Origin: Desmodesmus armatus
Lineage: Eukaryota; Chlorophyta; Chlorophyceae; Sphaeropleales; Scenedesmaceae
Length of the DNA: 64,000 bases
Assembly (NCBI GenBank): GCA_007449985.2
Contig: VIIQ02000056.1
Location: 372,001-436,000, forward strand
Direction of reading: 5' to 3'
The notes under the pieces are model-generated. The model ran no database searches, had not been told where the DNA came from, and saw nothing but the letters and a program-made list of their open reading frames with translations. A program made the translations under genes and the position numbers. Positions 1 to 12,595 of this stretch are shown here, in pieces. How positions within the stretch are numbered: the stretch's first letter is position 1; each line of letters starts with the position of its first letter.

Positions 1-117
1 CTGTCAAACGGCGGTACTTCAATGTGCACAGCTATGCATTGTGGGATGCTTGCAGTGCTGTCAAGTCTGGGCCGCCACAGCAGTTGGACAGCTGCTGACA
101 TGGACTGAGCATAGTTA

Positions 118-173
118 GGCTCAACTCTCCTTTTGATGCACTGTTGGCTCAACTCTCCTTTTGATGCACTGTT
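118..173. repeat. 28-bp perfect tandem duplication
   Basis: Two identical 28-base units (118-145 and 146-173) lie end to end. They sit in the intron just before the first visible exon of the cupin gene and end 14 bases before its 3' splice site, so the second copy adds a further pyrimidine-rich stretch near the acceptor. Confidence 0.9.
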
Positions 174-187
174 GCGCTGTGTTCCAG

Positions 188-1484
188 GTGACGAACATTG
201 ATGGCAGCTACATCAACAAGGCTGATGTGTCAGTGTTTCCCGTTTCCAAAGAAATGTCAGGTGCTCTTGTGCGCATTGCCCCTGGTGAGCTGAGCAGTGT
301 CGGCTGTGTCACAAGCCATGGGAGGGCCTTAGCATTTGGATTGCGCGCACTCTGAAGAAGATCTTGTTCAGCTTGCTGCTGTGCCTGCATCTGCCACTAC
401 CACAAGCTTGTAGGTCCCTCATGTATGCACCCCAACCTGCCTAGCTGTGCTGTTTGGGTGACAAGCTTGCCGCTGGGACAGGCTTCCGTTGCGTGATTGC
501 GAAGAATGCAGCGGCGGCTGCACTGGACTGGTTGGCACATCAAGGCTGGTGCTACGGACCAGTGTGTGACCTAACTGAGCCACAGGTCGACATGCACTCC
601 ACACAAGTGCTGCAGTGTGGTCATCACGCGTGGTGGATTGACGACAGACTGGCAGAAAGAAAAAAAGACAGACTGGCAGTCTGTCGTCAATGCACCTCGC
701 GTGACATGCCTGTGGCAGTGCTTATGGCAGTCAACTGCACCACTGCTCAGTTGCTGGCCCATTTTGCCTCCTGCTACAGGCGGCATGCGTCAGTTGCACT
801 GGCACCTGAACTTTGATGAGTGGCAGTATGTGATCAACGTAAGTGTGATGCACCTCTGCTCAACACAGACGGCCCGTGATTGACTCACTAAGCACGCATA
901 CACCATGCAGACAGACACACAGCTGCTGCATTGGCACTGTGTACAGTTGATGTATCAGCGCATGGCTGAGGCGCAGTAGCGCAGGGCTGAAGCAATGCAG
1001 CACTGCGCACGCTGTGGGTCCTGGGTCAAACATGAGCAAGTCTGAGTCAGCAGATACCAGCAAACAGCTGCTGCACCAACTGCAGCAACCACACACTGCT
1101 TGTGTAGTAAAGCACACAAGACAAGTCTGTACATGTCTTGACCTGCAGGGCACTTTGGAAGTAGGTGTTTTCCTCTCCCCTGGGGAGTCAGCACGGGCGG
1201 TCATGAACGCTGGTGATGTCGGCTTTGCCCCACAGGGCAGTGGGCACTACCTGCAAAACCTGGGCAAGGAAATGGCACATGTGGTACTGATATTCAACAG
1301 CGGAGAGTTCACCAACGTGGATCTGAACAACTTCCTGGGTGTTTTCCCGCCCTCCTGGGTTGCTGCCAGCCTGGACATCAGCACAGCAGATGCTGAAGCG
1401 ATCAATTACAACCTGCCAGGGTTTGCGCCCGCACAGCAGCCGCAGCCAGATCAAACACAGCAGGAGCAGACACAGCAGCAGTAG
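188..1484 (+). CDS. Oxalate-decarboxylase-like bicupin, C-terminal domain (5' part off the window)
   Basis: Three exons are visible: 188-284, 780-838 and 1149-1484, joined by GT-AG introns (phases 1 and 0). Together they encode the last cupin domain of a bicupin. Metal-binding motif 1 reads LHWHLNFDEWQYVIN, with the two His and the Glu that bind Mn in oxalate decarboxylases; motif 2 reads GDVGFAPQGSGHYLQN and supplies the last His. The strand before motif 1 (FPVSKEMSGALVRIAPGGMR) also matches this family. The likely activity is on oxalate, or a germin-like storage or oxidase role; substrate cannot be read from this part. The C terminus is a short Gln-rich tail ending in TAG. The N-terminal cupin and any signal peptide are outside the window. 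Confidence 0.88.
621..706. repeat. Imperfect inverted repeat inside cupin intron
   Basis: Two arms of about 30 bases (621-651 and 676-706) are near-perfect reverse complements around a purine-rich spacer. The core arm, TTGACGACAGACTG against CAGTCTGTCGTCAA, is exact. The unit is about 86 bp, could fold in the pre-mRNA, and resembles a tiny MITE or foldback element. Confidence 0.75.
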
Positions 1485-1563
1485 CTGTAGCCGGCCACTG
1501 CCAGTGGCAGTGCCCTCAACAGCAATGGCATTGACCAGCTTGTGTAGTGTTGGTTTCCGTGGT

Positions 1564-1568
1564 TGTAA
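1564..1568 (+). terminator. TGTAA poly(A) signal, cupin gene
   Basis: TGTAA, the usual green-algal poly(A) signal, lies 80 bases after the cupin stop codon. A second TGTAA occurs near 1852. Confidence 0.6.
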
Positions 1569-3027
1569 GGTGTCTGCTGGTGTGTTCTGTTTATTGTGGG
1601 GCCATTGTTCCATTGCCTTGGCAGTTGTTGTTTTCAGGGCTTGAAGCGGGACCAACAGGCGCGCTGCCTCACATGCAGAGTTCAATCAATTACAGCTGCA
1701 TAGTGCAAAGGAGCTTTTGACATCATGGTCCAAGCATTTGTGCTACATATATGCCACATGCAGTGCTTTACTCCTGTATGCACCCAGTTGTCTGTGTTGT
1801 CCTGTTGTTTTATTGTCGCACCCCGCCGGGTCATACTGCACACACCAATGCCTGTAACTTGAGCCCCAACAGGTAGCTTGATGGGCTGTCATGGCTTACT
1901 AGGCATCAGTAGTGCTTGTGCAGCCAAGGAGTAAATTTATTGGCGGCCTCAGCAGGCTCCTCCAATGCACGCTCTGATCACAGGCACCCGTTACCAAGCT
2001 ACCAGCCCAACTGCCTTCAACTTCATTCCGTACGGCACCCTGCGTGTCGTATTGTACCCCGAAAAGCTGCAGGCTAGTGTGCCCAACCCCAGGGTATCAG
2101 CATGCCATGCAGCCACCAATCCCTATGCAAGCTGCTATGCAATCTTCTCACACGGCCGAGCAGCTGTACCCAGCATCTGACAATGACAGGTCTTTCACTC
2201 GCGGAAGCGGGGAGCGACAGGCCAGGAGCTGTCCGCAAGTGGTCCTAAACCTCTTGCACAGCGAGGCAAAGCACTCCATGCCGGCTGCAAGAGACCCACC
2301 ACAGCTCAAACATACAGCGCAAGCCCCACAAGATCATTCAAGTTGCGCTGACCTTGGTAGGCGTGTTTCAGCCCCACCTCTGGCTGCGCTGCTGGACAGC
2401 AATAGCTGCGCAGCATCATTCACATGAGCCTGAAGCCTGGGTGAAGCTTCCTGCCAGCCCCTCATGTCTGGTCAGCTGTACATACACGCACGCAGATGGT
2501 TCCGATATGTTAGTAATGACATGTGGGGCCAGGCCAGCTGGACCCCGTCAGGCAGCTGCTGCTGTCAGTCAATGTCCAAATGGTGGTTGGCACGCCGCAG
2601 AAATTGCAGCAGACAGAAGCCACACACAGACACAATCAAACACTCTCACACACACAGACAGCTTGTGCCACATATCAGCCCCTGTCAGCAGCCCTCCAAT
2701 GCAGAAATGATTCATTCCGGTCTTGTCACAAGTGGGTGCAATCCACCATGCTTAGTCGTCCATCCTGCAAAGAGCGCCTGATCTCAGCACCCTATACTCA
2801 CACAGCCTGCCAGCACATGCCAGCAAAGACAAGCAGCAGCACACACCGCTGGCGGCATCAACTCAAAATGCAGCAACAAGCAAGCATGCAAGTACGCTGA
2901 CAACAGCAACTCTGAATCCAATCCCTCACAACGCCAAAAGCTGCGGTCGCCTCCTCAAATTCCAGAAGTCCACCAAGCGATCAGCAACACGACCGTGCTT
3001 GCATCTATCCCAGGACCGAGCAGAACC
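1569..3027. other. Intergenic, no gene recognised
   Basis: Between the cupin 3' end and the 3' end of the next minus-strand gene. Open frames here are short and show no domain or splice pattern. The stretch 2620-2670 is rich in CACACA. Confidence 0.5.
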
Positions 3028-4916
3028 TCACAGTCCTGACACAGGTGTGGCGGACACTGCCTGCTCCTGCCCGTCAGGCGTCTGCAACACCATGCCGCCA
3101 TCCCCACTCCCACCAGCACTCCCACCAGCACCACTGCCCTGCTTTACACCCCCCACAGCCACCACCTGCTTCAAAGGAGACTCAGGCACCGGCATGGCAG
3201 CAGCAGCCGCAGGGTCCATCGACAGGTCGTCCATATCCATAGCCCCCGATGCTGCAGGGGGTGCAGGAACGGGGGTGGCGCCCAGCACAGCAGGAGCCTG
3301 ACCCGGCACTGGCACCCAGCTGCTGCTGCTGCCACCGGCCTGCGCCTTCACTGCTGTTCCCAGTGCCTGCTGCACGTCCTGCTGGCGGGCAGGCTGGGGC
3401 CCTGCCACCAGCGCTACAGGGGTCTCAGGTGCCCTGTGCTCACCCAGGGCCCGCCGCTCGGTCTGAGGGACAGGACTCCCGGTGAAGAACTTGCTGGGAG
3501 TGGGCGCCTCCTGCGAGGGCGCGCCAGCTGCTGTGCTGCTGCCACCTGCGGCTGCCGAGCCCCCGCCTGCGAGCGTGGGGACGGGCCCCGAGCCTGCGAT
3601 GGCTGGTGAAGGGGTGGGCAGCACCACAGGGGAGATCAGGGTCTGACCGCCAGGCAGCAGGGCACCATGTTCGTCACACAGGCTGAGCCTGAGGCGCTTC
3701 TGGGCACTGCCAAACAGCTTCCCTGCCTCCAGGTCGAGCTCAATGCCCTGACCCTGGGGGTCCAGCTCAGGCCCCACAGGAAGGCCCAAGCCCCCAGGCC
3801 TGCGCCGTTTGGGGACTCCAGACAGTCTGCTGCTGTCACGGGCTGCGCAGCAGCGGCGGAGCTGCCGCCGCCCACTGTTGAGTGCTGCCTGCTGCTGCCA
3901 GAGCCGTGGTCAGCGTCCGCATCTTCGTCCTCATCATCTTCCTCCTGCTGCTTGCGTGCGCGCTCGGCTGCTTGCCGCTCCGCCTGCTCGCGCACTTGAG
4001 GTGGCAGGCGGGACATCACCCTGGGCCGGTGCTGCTGCTGCGCCTGCCGGGGTGGAGGCTCGTCAGCGCTGCCCCCTGCTGCTGCGTGGGAAGCTGCCGC
4101 GCTGCTGCCTGCAGCGGCAGCAGCAGCGGCGGCAGCCTGCTGCTGCTGCTCCTGCTGCTGCTTGCGCTGGGCTTCCAGCTGCTGCTTCTCAATCAGCTTC
4201 TGCAGTGCTGCGGGCTCTATGTGATACCCTTGCCGCTTCTTGCTGGTTTTGCCATCGTCTGTTTCGATCACCTGTTGTTGGTTTTGACTGCCTGGCCGAC
4301 CTGCTGGCTGCATCATAGGGGTCCCCATCATGCCTGCCAGGAAGTGCGGGTATGCACCCACTGGACGTACCCCAGCGCCGGCCAGAGCCACAGCAGGAGT
4401 GAGACCCAGGGCTGCTGAGGCATCCGCAGGGCCCCTGAGTGCAGCCCAGGCAGCAGCGTTGCCACCAGGCGTCTGCAGGAGTGCGGCTCCGGCAGGCGTC
4501 ATCAGCAGGGGGTTAGGCAGCACGCCAGCTGTTACTGGTCCGGGCTGCAGTGCTGCTGCGTTTGCTGCATCTGCCATGGCTGCAGTCGCCTGTGCTGCAT
4601 CCTCACCCGTTTGATTGGCAGCGAGGGGGCGCAGCAGCACATTCGCACGCTGCGTGCCAAAATGGGCATGCTGCTGGCCAGTAGCAGACTGCGTCAGCGC
4701 ATCCAAGGCCGGCTGGAGCAGTCCCAAGCGTTGTGCCCTCTGCACACGAACACAGAAGCCGTGGTTCAGTCCCCAGCAGTAGCCTCTGCTGCTGTGCATG
4801 CTTGGGGGCAGCAAGCCTTGGAGAGCACGCCTGCTGGCTCGTCTTACCTCGTACTCGGTTGCCTCGGTTGTGCAAAGGTTAATCACGCGCTGTAGTTGAT
4901 TCGCGAACTCTGCCAT
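3028..4916 (-). CDS. Unrecognised Gln/Ala-rich protein, probably nuclear
   Basis: The start is the ATG at 4916 (context CTCACCATGGC). Exon 1 is 4848-4916, followed by a 108-base intron with a GTAAGA donor and GTGCAG acceptor; exon 2 starts at 4739. The intron length is a multiple of three with no stop, so reading through it gives a falsely longer ORF. Exon 2 encodes Ala/Pro-rich sequence, a basic segment (TSKKRQGYHIEPAALQKLIEKQ), a poly-Gln/poly-Ala tract, an Arg/Glu-rich segment and an acidic DDEDEDADAD run. Near 3800-3840 the coding frame must shift to reach the C-terminal part, which has a basic PKRRRP patch, then LFGSAQKRLRLSLCDEHG, then Gly/Ser/Pro-rich sequence to a stop at 3028. I could not place a clean intron there, so either a splice join or an indel is involved. 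The composition suggests a chromatin or transcription factor; no family was recognised. Confidence 0.55.
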
Positions 4917-5395
4917 GGTGAGCAGTGCAGTTCGGGCAAGCAGCAACACCAGTCGACCTAGAGCCTTCGTCAATGCCTTCACTGACGTTTCAAAGCAAGT
5001 TTGGCCAAATTAGAGTTTTAGTTGGAGTGCAGTTTGTCCAGGTGTCAGTGGTGCTGTATCTGCTGAGGCTCACACGCGTATCGTTGTCGTCCTGAGCATG
5101 CACAACGCCTTGAACAACACAGGACTTGTATGACGGCAGCCAGGTGGTACCCACAAGCGAGAGGATGAGTTTGGAGGACGCCAGGTTTTTGCCAGGGCGC
5201 CAGCCTGGGCCCAGCGCAGGGAGGAGGTCCACTCAGTGCACTTGGGTACGCCCTCAACAGCCTTATCACTGGGATCTGTCAGCTTGGACTGGTTGCTGGT
5301 GGTGCCTGCCAGATCTGTTGTGTTTCAAACCAAACCAGGTGGTACCGCCTGTAGCAGCACACATTACTGCTGCCAGAGCGATCCCCACAGTAACT

Positions 5396-5425
5396 CGCAT
5401 CTTGAGGCATCGCATCTTGAGGCAC
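5396..5425. repeat. 15-bp tandem repeat, two units
   Basis: CGCATCTTGAGGCAT is followed directly by a second copy differing only in its last base. Confidence 0.85.
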
Positions 5426-5592
5426 AAACACAGGCACACTTCACAAGTCTGAAGTGACATGCCCAAAGGTGTGACCCCCTTTGCAGGAGGCTGGTGCCCT
5501 GTTGCGGTTGAGCCATATGTGACACCACCAAAGCAAACCATACAACAATTAAGTCCCAGCCTGCCAAGCCAATGAGAACAAACTCCTGCTCG

Positions 5593-5620
5593 CCCACTTT
5601 GGTGAATGCACCAAAGTGGG
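5593..5620. repeat. Perfect 12-bp hairpin with AATG loop
   Basis: CCCACTTTGGTG and its exact reverse complement are separated by AATG. It lies about 190 bases past the ArfGAP stop codon and just beyond its poly(A) signal, so it may fall in or near the transcript end. Confidence 0.85.
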
Positions 5621-5641
5621 GGTTGGTAAACTGCGCAGGTC

Positions 5642-5646
5642 TTACA
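5642..5646 (-). terminator. TGTAA poly(A) signal, ArfGAP gene
   Basis: TTACA on the + strand (TGTAA on the minus strand), about 160 bases after the ArfGAP stop codon. Confidence 0.55.
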
Positions 5647-5806
5647 ACACAGTACAGCGCAGCTGCACGCTTCAAGACTGAGAGCACAGCACAGCCCTGC
5701 ACTGAAACACCCCGCTGCCCACCACCTGCTGGCTGACGCTGCTGACACAGCACCCTTGCTGCTCAGCTGACCAATTTCGGCCCGTTGGCCCAAGCACGAT
5801 GGCTCA

Positions 5807-8368
<2,562 letters not shown>

Positions 8369-9555
8369 GGCAGATGGCCCTTATGGGGTGGGGCAGTTTC
8401 CCAAGAAGCAGAATCGAACGAGCCTCGGAAGGGCCGACGGAATGATATGCAAAACACTACTTGTATCCGTCGGCCACGGCTGCAGGCTCACGAGCAAAGA
8501 CCGGCACAAAGGCAAGCCACAGTCCGGCAATGGTCTAGTTGATACTAATGAACCTTCTGCTTGAGTGATAGGGACTGCCAATCTCAACTACTGAAATGCA
8601 AGAATATACTTCAGTCAATTATCCGGGGTCTTGCCATCCGGGGTTGTCGGTTTTGGGGGTTTGCTGGTCACCTTCTCCTTGACTTCCTTGCTTCAACAAA
8701 AAGCTCACAACAAGACCTTGCTTGCCAGCTTCTGAAGCCACTGGCCCACTGCCACTGGGCCCCTCCACCCTGGCGCCCACCCCCGCCCCTTGCCACCCAT
8801 GGCCTGGAGGGGGCTGACAAGTTGATGCACGGCCATGGCCTGGCTGGTTGGGACAACCAGCACTGGCCACCAACACGTTTGGCATGCTTCCCCAGCATGC
8901 CGCACAAACAATGCCTTGAGGCAGGGTCTTGAAACTCCTCCATACATGCCTGCGTCTCTGCTGACCGCACCAGGCTGGTGCCATGCAGCAGAGGATGTAA
9001 TGTACAACAGCAACGAAATGCTGCTACGAGACCGTCACACTCAGGACACTCACAACAACAAACAGCAACCCTCTCATCCACTTTCCCACAACCAGCACTG
9101 CTTGATGAACTGCCTCTGCTGTCCTGCAGTGTCGACACACCGCTTGCAGCACAGCAGTGGACCGCAACACGCCTCCGCACAGACGGGGCCTCAACAACAC
9201 GGACAACTGCGCTGTGTCATGCAACAGCCCCCTCGTTGACTCTTGGGCTTCACCCTTGTCTGCACGCTCACACGCTCTCTACACCTGGTAGCAACGGGAC
9301 AGAACCAGCAAGGCTGGTCTGATGCGCAACTGAGGACCCAGTGCAAAACGGCTGCCTGGCTTGTGCAGGCACCTTCCCCTCCCTCTAAACCAGGCAACCA
9401 GCAGCTCTGCCATCTGCTGGTGCTGCCAGCGCTGTTGCTGTGGCTGCTGGTGCTAGCTGTCCATCTCCCTCAGCTGGGGTGGCACTGCTCCAGCTGCTGG
9501 CCCTCCTAGTGGTAGTGGACATGGTGCTGCCCTGCCTGCTTTCTGGCACACTCCC
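8369..9555. other. Intergenic: ArfGAP promoter side and 3' side of PDZ gene
   Basis: No gene recognised. An inverted repeat of 10-bp arms (GGCCGACGGA at 8432-8441, TCCGTCGGCC at 8466-8475) with a 24-base loop lies 64-107 bases upstream of the ArfGAP start and could be a regulatory palindrome or 5' UTR hairpin. Confidence 0.5.
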
Positions 9556-10877
9556 CTAACACCGCTGGAACTCCAGCGTAACCTCCATGTGTCCAGGATG
9601 CGAGCCAATGGCTGCAGACACCGTCTTGAAGGACTGCACACAGCACATAGTGAATGCAAGAACGAAAAGCAGGGAGGGGGTGATGTGCTCCACAAGCTGA
9701 ACAACAACGTGCGGCCAGGGTGGTTGGTGGCAACAAGCACACGCGGTCAACCGAATGCCATGGTGCTCATGACTGTCTGCCATGAACTGGAACAATTAGC
9801 AACTGCTGCACTGCCAGCGAGAGTTGCACTCCCCAACAGCAAGCTGCAATATGTGTCCTGAAGGTGGCACAGGCTTATGCAGCATCAGTGCGTTGCGAAA
9901 TGTTCCATCATGCAGACAGAGCAGTACCTCCACTGCCTGCAACTGACTGCTCCATAACACAACCCATATGCAGGTGCAGTTGCAAGTTGCTTCCATCTGC
10001 AAGGCACCAACACATGCTAGTGGGCCTGTCACACTGCGCTCACCTCTCCCATGACAGTCATGCGCACCAGTTGCTGCCCCATCTTGACCTGTGCCCCACC
10101 GTATTCCTCTGTCTTGGTGTAGATAACTCCACTGGTTGCAATCAACTGGTCACCCTGTCACCACGGCATGAGAAGCAGTAAGGTGGGGACTCCAGGGTTT
10201 TCAGGCTGCAGCACTTGACCAAACATGACGTGCATCGGCATGTGTACCTTGCAAGAGTGAGCTATGTATGCACAGCCCATGCACTGCTGTACATGTCTCC
10301 ACTCTTGCTAGTGACCCGGCAAACCACTTGCTACACGTGCCCCTAAGGCTGAGCAGTGCTCACCACTGCTACAAGCCCAGTCTTTGCTGCATTGCCCTCA
10401 GCTGCAATCTCTGCGATGGTGATCACCCCTGTGTCCTTGTTTTGCTCCAGCACGAGCCCTAGCGGCTTCTTGAGGGATATGCTGTAGCGTGCACAGCCCG
10501 GGGGAACAGCCTGTAGGTGGGTGGATGCATGATGATCATAGTTGGCAGGCCAGCCTGCTCAGCGTGCAGGAACTAGGGTGTAGCACAGACAGGGCTCCTC
10601 TGGCTGCATTCCGCTGCCTTGGGGGGGGGGGGGGGCATTGTGTGTGCTTTGAGATGGGCCCAAACAGCCTGAAGAAAAACTGTTGTGAGGCATTGCTTCG
10701 TGTTCAGCAAGCATCCAAACTCACATTCTCTTCTACACTGTTGGTTGCTGCCGTTGTGTCTGTCTGTGCAGCTCTCAAAGGCTTGACTGGCCTATGTTGC
10801 TGTGAAGACCTGAGGGGTAGACACCCTTTGGCTGGATGTCTGGTGGTCCATGAGCGTTGCATCTGCTGCATAGCCAT
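9556..10877 (-). CDS. Small PDZ-domain protein, probably plastid-targeted
   Basis: Four exons, all joined in phase 0: 10725-10877, 10364-10510, 10044-10154 and 9556-9633, giving 162 residues. Exon 1 encodes a 51-residue leader that starts MAMQQMQRSW and is rich in Arg, Ser, Thr and Ala with no acidic residue until near its end, like a chloroplast transit peptide. Exons 2-4 encode one PDZ-like domain: YSISLKKPLGLVLEQN (carboxylate-binding loop PLGL), IAEIAAEGNAAKTGLVAVGD and IATSGVIYTKTEEYGG, ending EVTLEFQRC. This resembles the PDZ part of thylakoid proteins such as ENH1 and MET1/TEF30, but there is no rubredoxin or TPR part. Intron 1 contains a G15 run (10621-10635, + strand). It shares an upstream region with RPS20. 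Confidence 0.82.
10621..10635. repeat. G15 homopolymer in PDZ-gene intron
   Basis: Fifteen consecutive G on the + strand inside intron 1 of the PDZ gene; length is likely to be polymorphic or misread. Confidence 0.85.
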
Positions 10878-11307
10878 TGACCTGGGTTGAGAGCTGATCA
10901 GGGCTGTTGAAGTGATTATCGACTGACTCTGCTGATCAGACAGGTTGGCACCCAGAGTATCCCCCAGCTATGACAAGATGATTATAGTGCATACCTGTCT
11001 GAAAGAGGGAAGACCCCCACAAGGAAACACCTAAACCACCTCACCCCCAAACACCCAAAGCAGCCTGCACGCGCTTCCCTCGCCCTTTTCGCTCTCATTT
11101 ACGTCCCTCAGTGACAGACTTCGCTTCTTCTCGAAGTGCCTGACTCGGGGACAAGGTGGGTGCGATGCTGGTTTTGCTAATCAAGGCAAAGCTACGACGT
11201 CTCATTACTATTGTTCCAAAGAAGCCTGCATGGATCGCTTCAGCCGCAGCACGTGCAGGCGACATGAACTGGCTGCTGACTGCTGCCGCTGGTGTGCTGC
11301 TGTGCAG
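10878..11307. promoter_or_regulatory. Divergent promoter region of PDZ gene and RPS20
   Basis: The two start codons are 430 bases apart on opposite strands. The RPS20 ATG follows a pyrimidine/CTG-rich stretch ending TGTGCAG directly, so a 5' UTR intron probably ends at 11307. A likely donor is GTGGGTG near 11156, downstream of a CT-rich stretch (11090-11135) that may mark the transcription start. Confidence 0.5.
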
Positions 11308-12528
11308 ATGGCAACCAAGCCCGCTGGAAAGCCTGGAGTGGAGGAGGACCTGCCTCAGGTGCACCGCATCAGGATCACCCTGACCTCCAGGAACGTGAAG
11401 AACCTGGAGAAGGGTGAGCACCTGTGTGAGGGAGGGGGGGCCCTTCCAGCAGCCGTATTGGAGCCAGTGGTGGCAAGCTGTTGCTGAAGAGGAGCTTCAC
11501 TCACTCTCACTCCAAGCAACTTCTGGAGTGCTTCACCAGCGCATGCTCATCAGCAGTTGCTCTGGCAGCTATCAGCGGTCCCAGCAGCTGTGTACGTTGC
11601 CAGACGCCACGGCAGTCTACACGGCAGCGGGCAACAGCTGTAGCCTCTGCGGATGGTTCCATGACTGCGGTGCATGTGCTTGCCCCTGCCTCGCTGTCCC
11701 TTCCCTGCAGTGTCTGCTGACCTGGTGAAGGGTGCCAAGGACAAGCAGCTCAAGGTGAAGGGCCCCGTGCGCCTGCCCACCAAGGTGCTGCGCATTACCA
11801 CCCGCAAGTCCCCTTGCGGCGAGGGTACCAACACCTGGGACCGCTTCGAGATGAGGTGAGTGCTGAGGACAGCACCTGGGGGGATTGTGAGAGGGCAAGG
11901 CGCTACTGGCAGCAGCCCGCAGCTGGCGTCAAAAGATGGACAAGGCACAAGGGTACGCAGCTGCGTTGGTGTTGGTGTTGAAGGCAGCGTTGCTGCCCCA
12001 CACGCGGCATGTTCCTTGCGCAGCACCGGCAAGTGTGACGGCATGCGCTTGATGTGCCCAGGTGGCCAACTGCTCACAGCAAAGTTTGGTTCTGCCGCTG
12101 TTGTGTGCCCTTAGGATCCACAAGCGCCTCATCGACCTGCACTCCCCTGCTGATGTGGTGAAGCAGATCACCTCCATCAGGTGAGGTGGTTGGAAGGATT
12201 CTGAGGATTCGGGTTTGGGGATTCGGTCGTGCTGACTGGGTCCCACAGCGTCTGCTGGCGCTGTAAGGAGTGTGCCTGACATGTTGCCTCTTTGCATGTG
12301 TTTTTTTTAGGCTCGCACACATGCCTGAGAAGCAGTCTGACATGCACAGTTGAGGGTGCTGTGTGATGTTTTGGGAGTGCAAGTATGTTCATTGATGCTG
12401 AGGCATCGCTGAAGCAACTTCAACTTGTTATGTGTGCTGCGCATGTTGCTGCCACTGCCGCTGCTGCTGTGTGTCCTTGCAGCATTGAGCCCGGAGTTGA
12501 GGTGGAGGTGACTGTTGCTGATGCATAA
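11308..12528 (+). CDS. RPS20: 40S ribosomal protein S20 (uS10)
   Basis: Four exons: 11308-11413, 11711-11855, 12115-12180 and 12483-12528, GT-AG with phases 1, 2, 2, encoding 120 residues. The sequence is strongly conserved: [17 protein letters not shown], then [40 protein letters not shown] and a C-terminal [14 protein letters not shown]. It is a small-subunit head protein of the cytosolic ribosome. The ATG immediately follows a probable 5' UTR intron acceptor. A TGTAA signal lies 63 bases after the stop. Divergent from the PDZ gene. Confidence 0.97.
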
Positions 12529-12590
12529 GCAGGCAGCAGTGGAGCAGCAGCAGTTGCTGCTGCTGCTGACAGCAGTACAGGAGTTGCAAT

Positions 12591-12595
12591 TGTAA
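12591..12595 (+). terminator. TGTAA poly(A) signal, RPS20
   Basis: TGTAA 63 bases after the RPS20 stop codon. Confidence 0.7.

Larger units (their letters stand above)
4917..5641. other. Intergenic, upstream region of the Gln/Ala-rich gene
   Basis: No coding exon recognised. It contains a 15-bp tandem repeat (5396-5425) and a perfect hairpin (5593-5620), annotated separately. Confidence 0.5.

Noticed and set aside
3809..4418. Long + strand open frames opposite the Gln/Ala-rich gene
   Set aside because: They are mirror frames of GC-rich CAG/CTG repeats; their Leu/Cys-rich translations have no domain or splice support.
4740..4847. Reading straight through as coding in the Gln/Ala-rich gene
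   Set aside because: It has a strong GTAAGA donor and GTGCAG acceptor, and the sequence in between lacks the character of the flanking protein; treated as an in-frame intron.
8401..8480. Possible tRNA on the minus strand (GTTCGATTC resembles a T-loop)
   Set aside because: No acceptor stem or matching D and anticodon arms; the neighbouring dyad is a simple inverted repeat.
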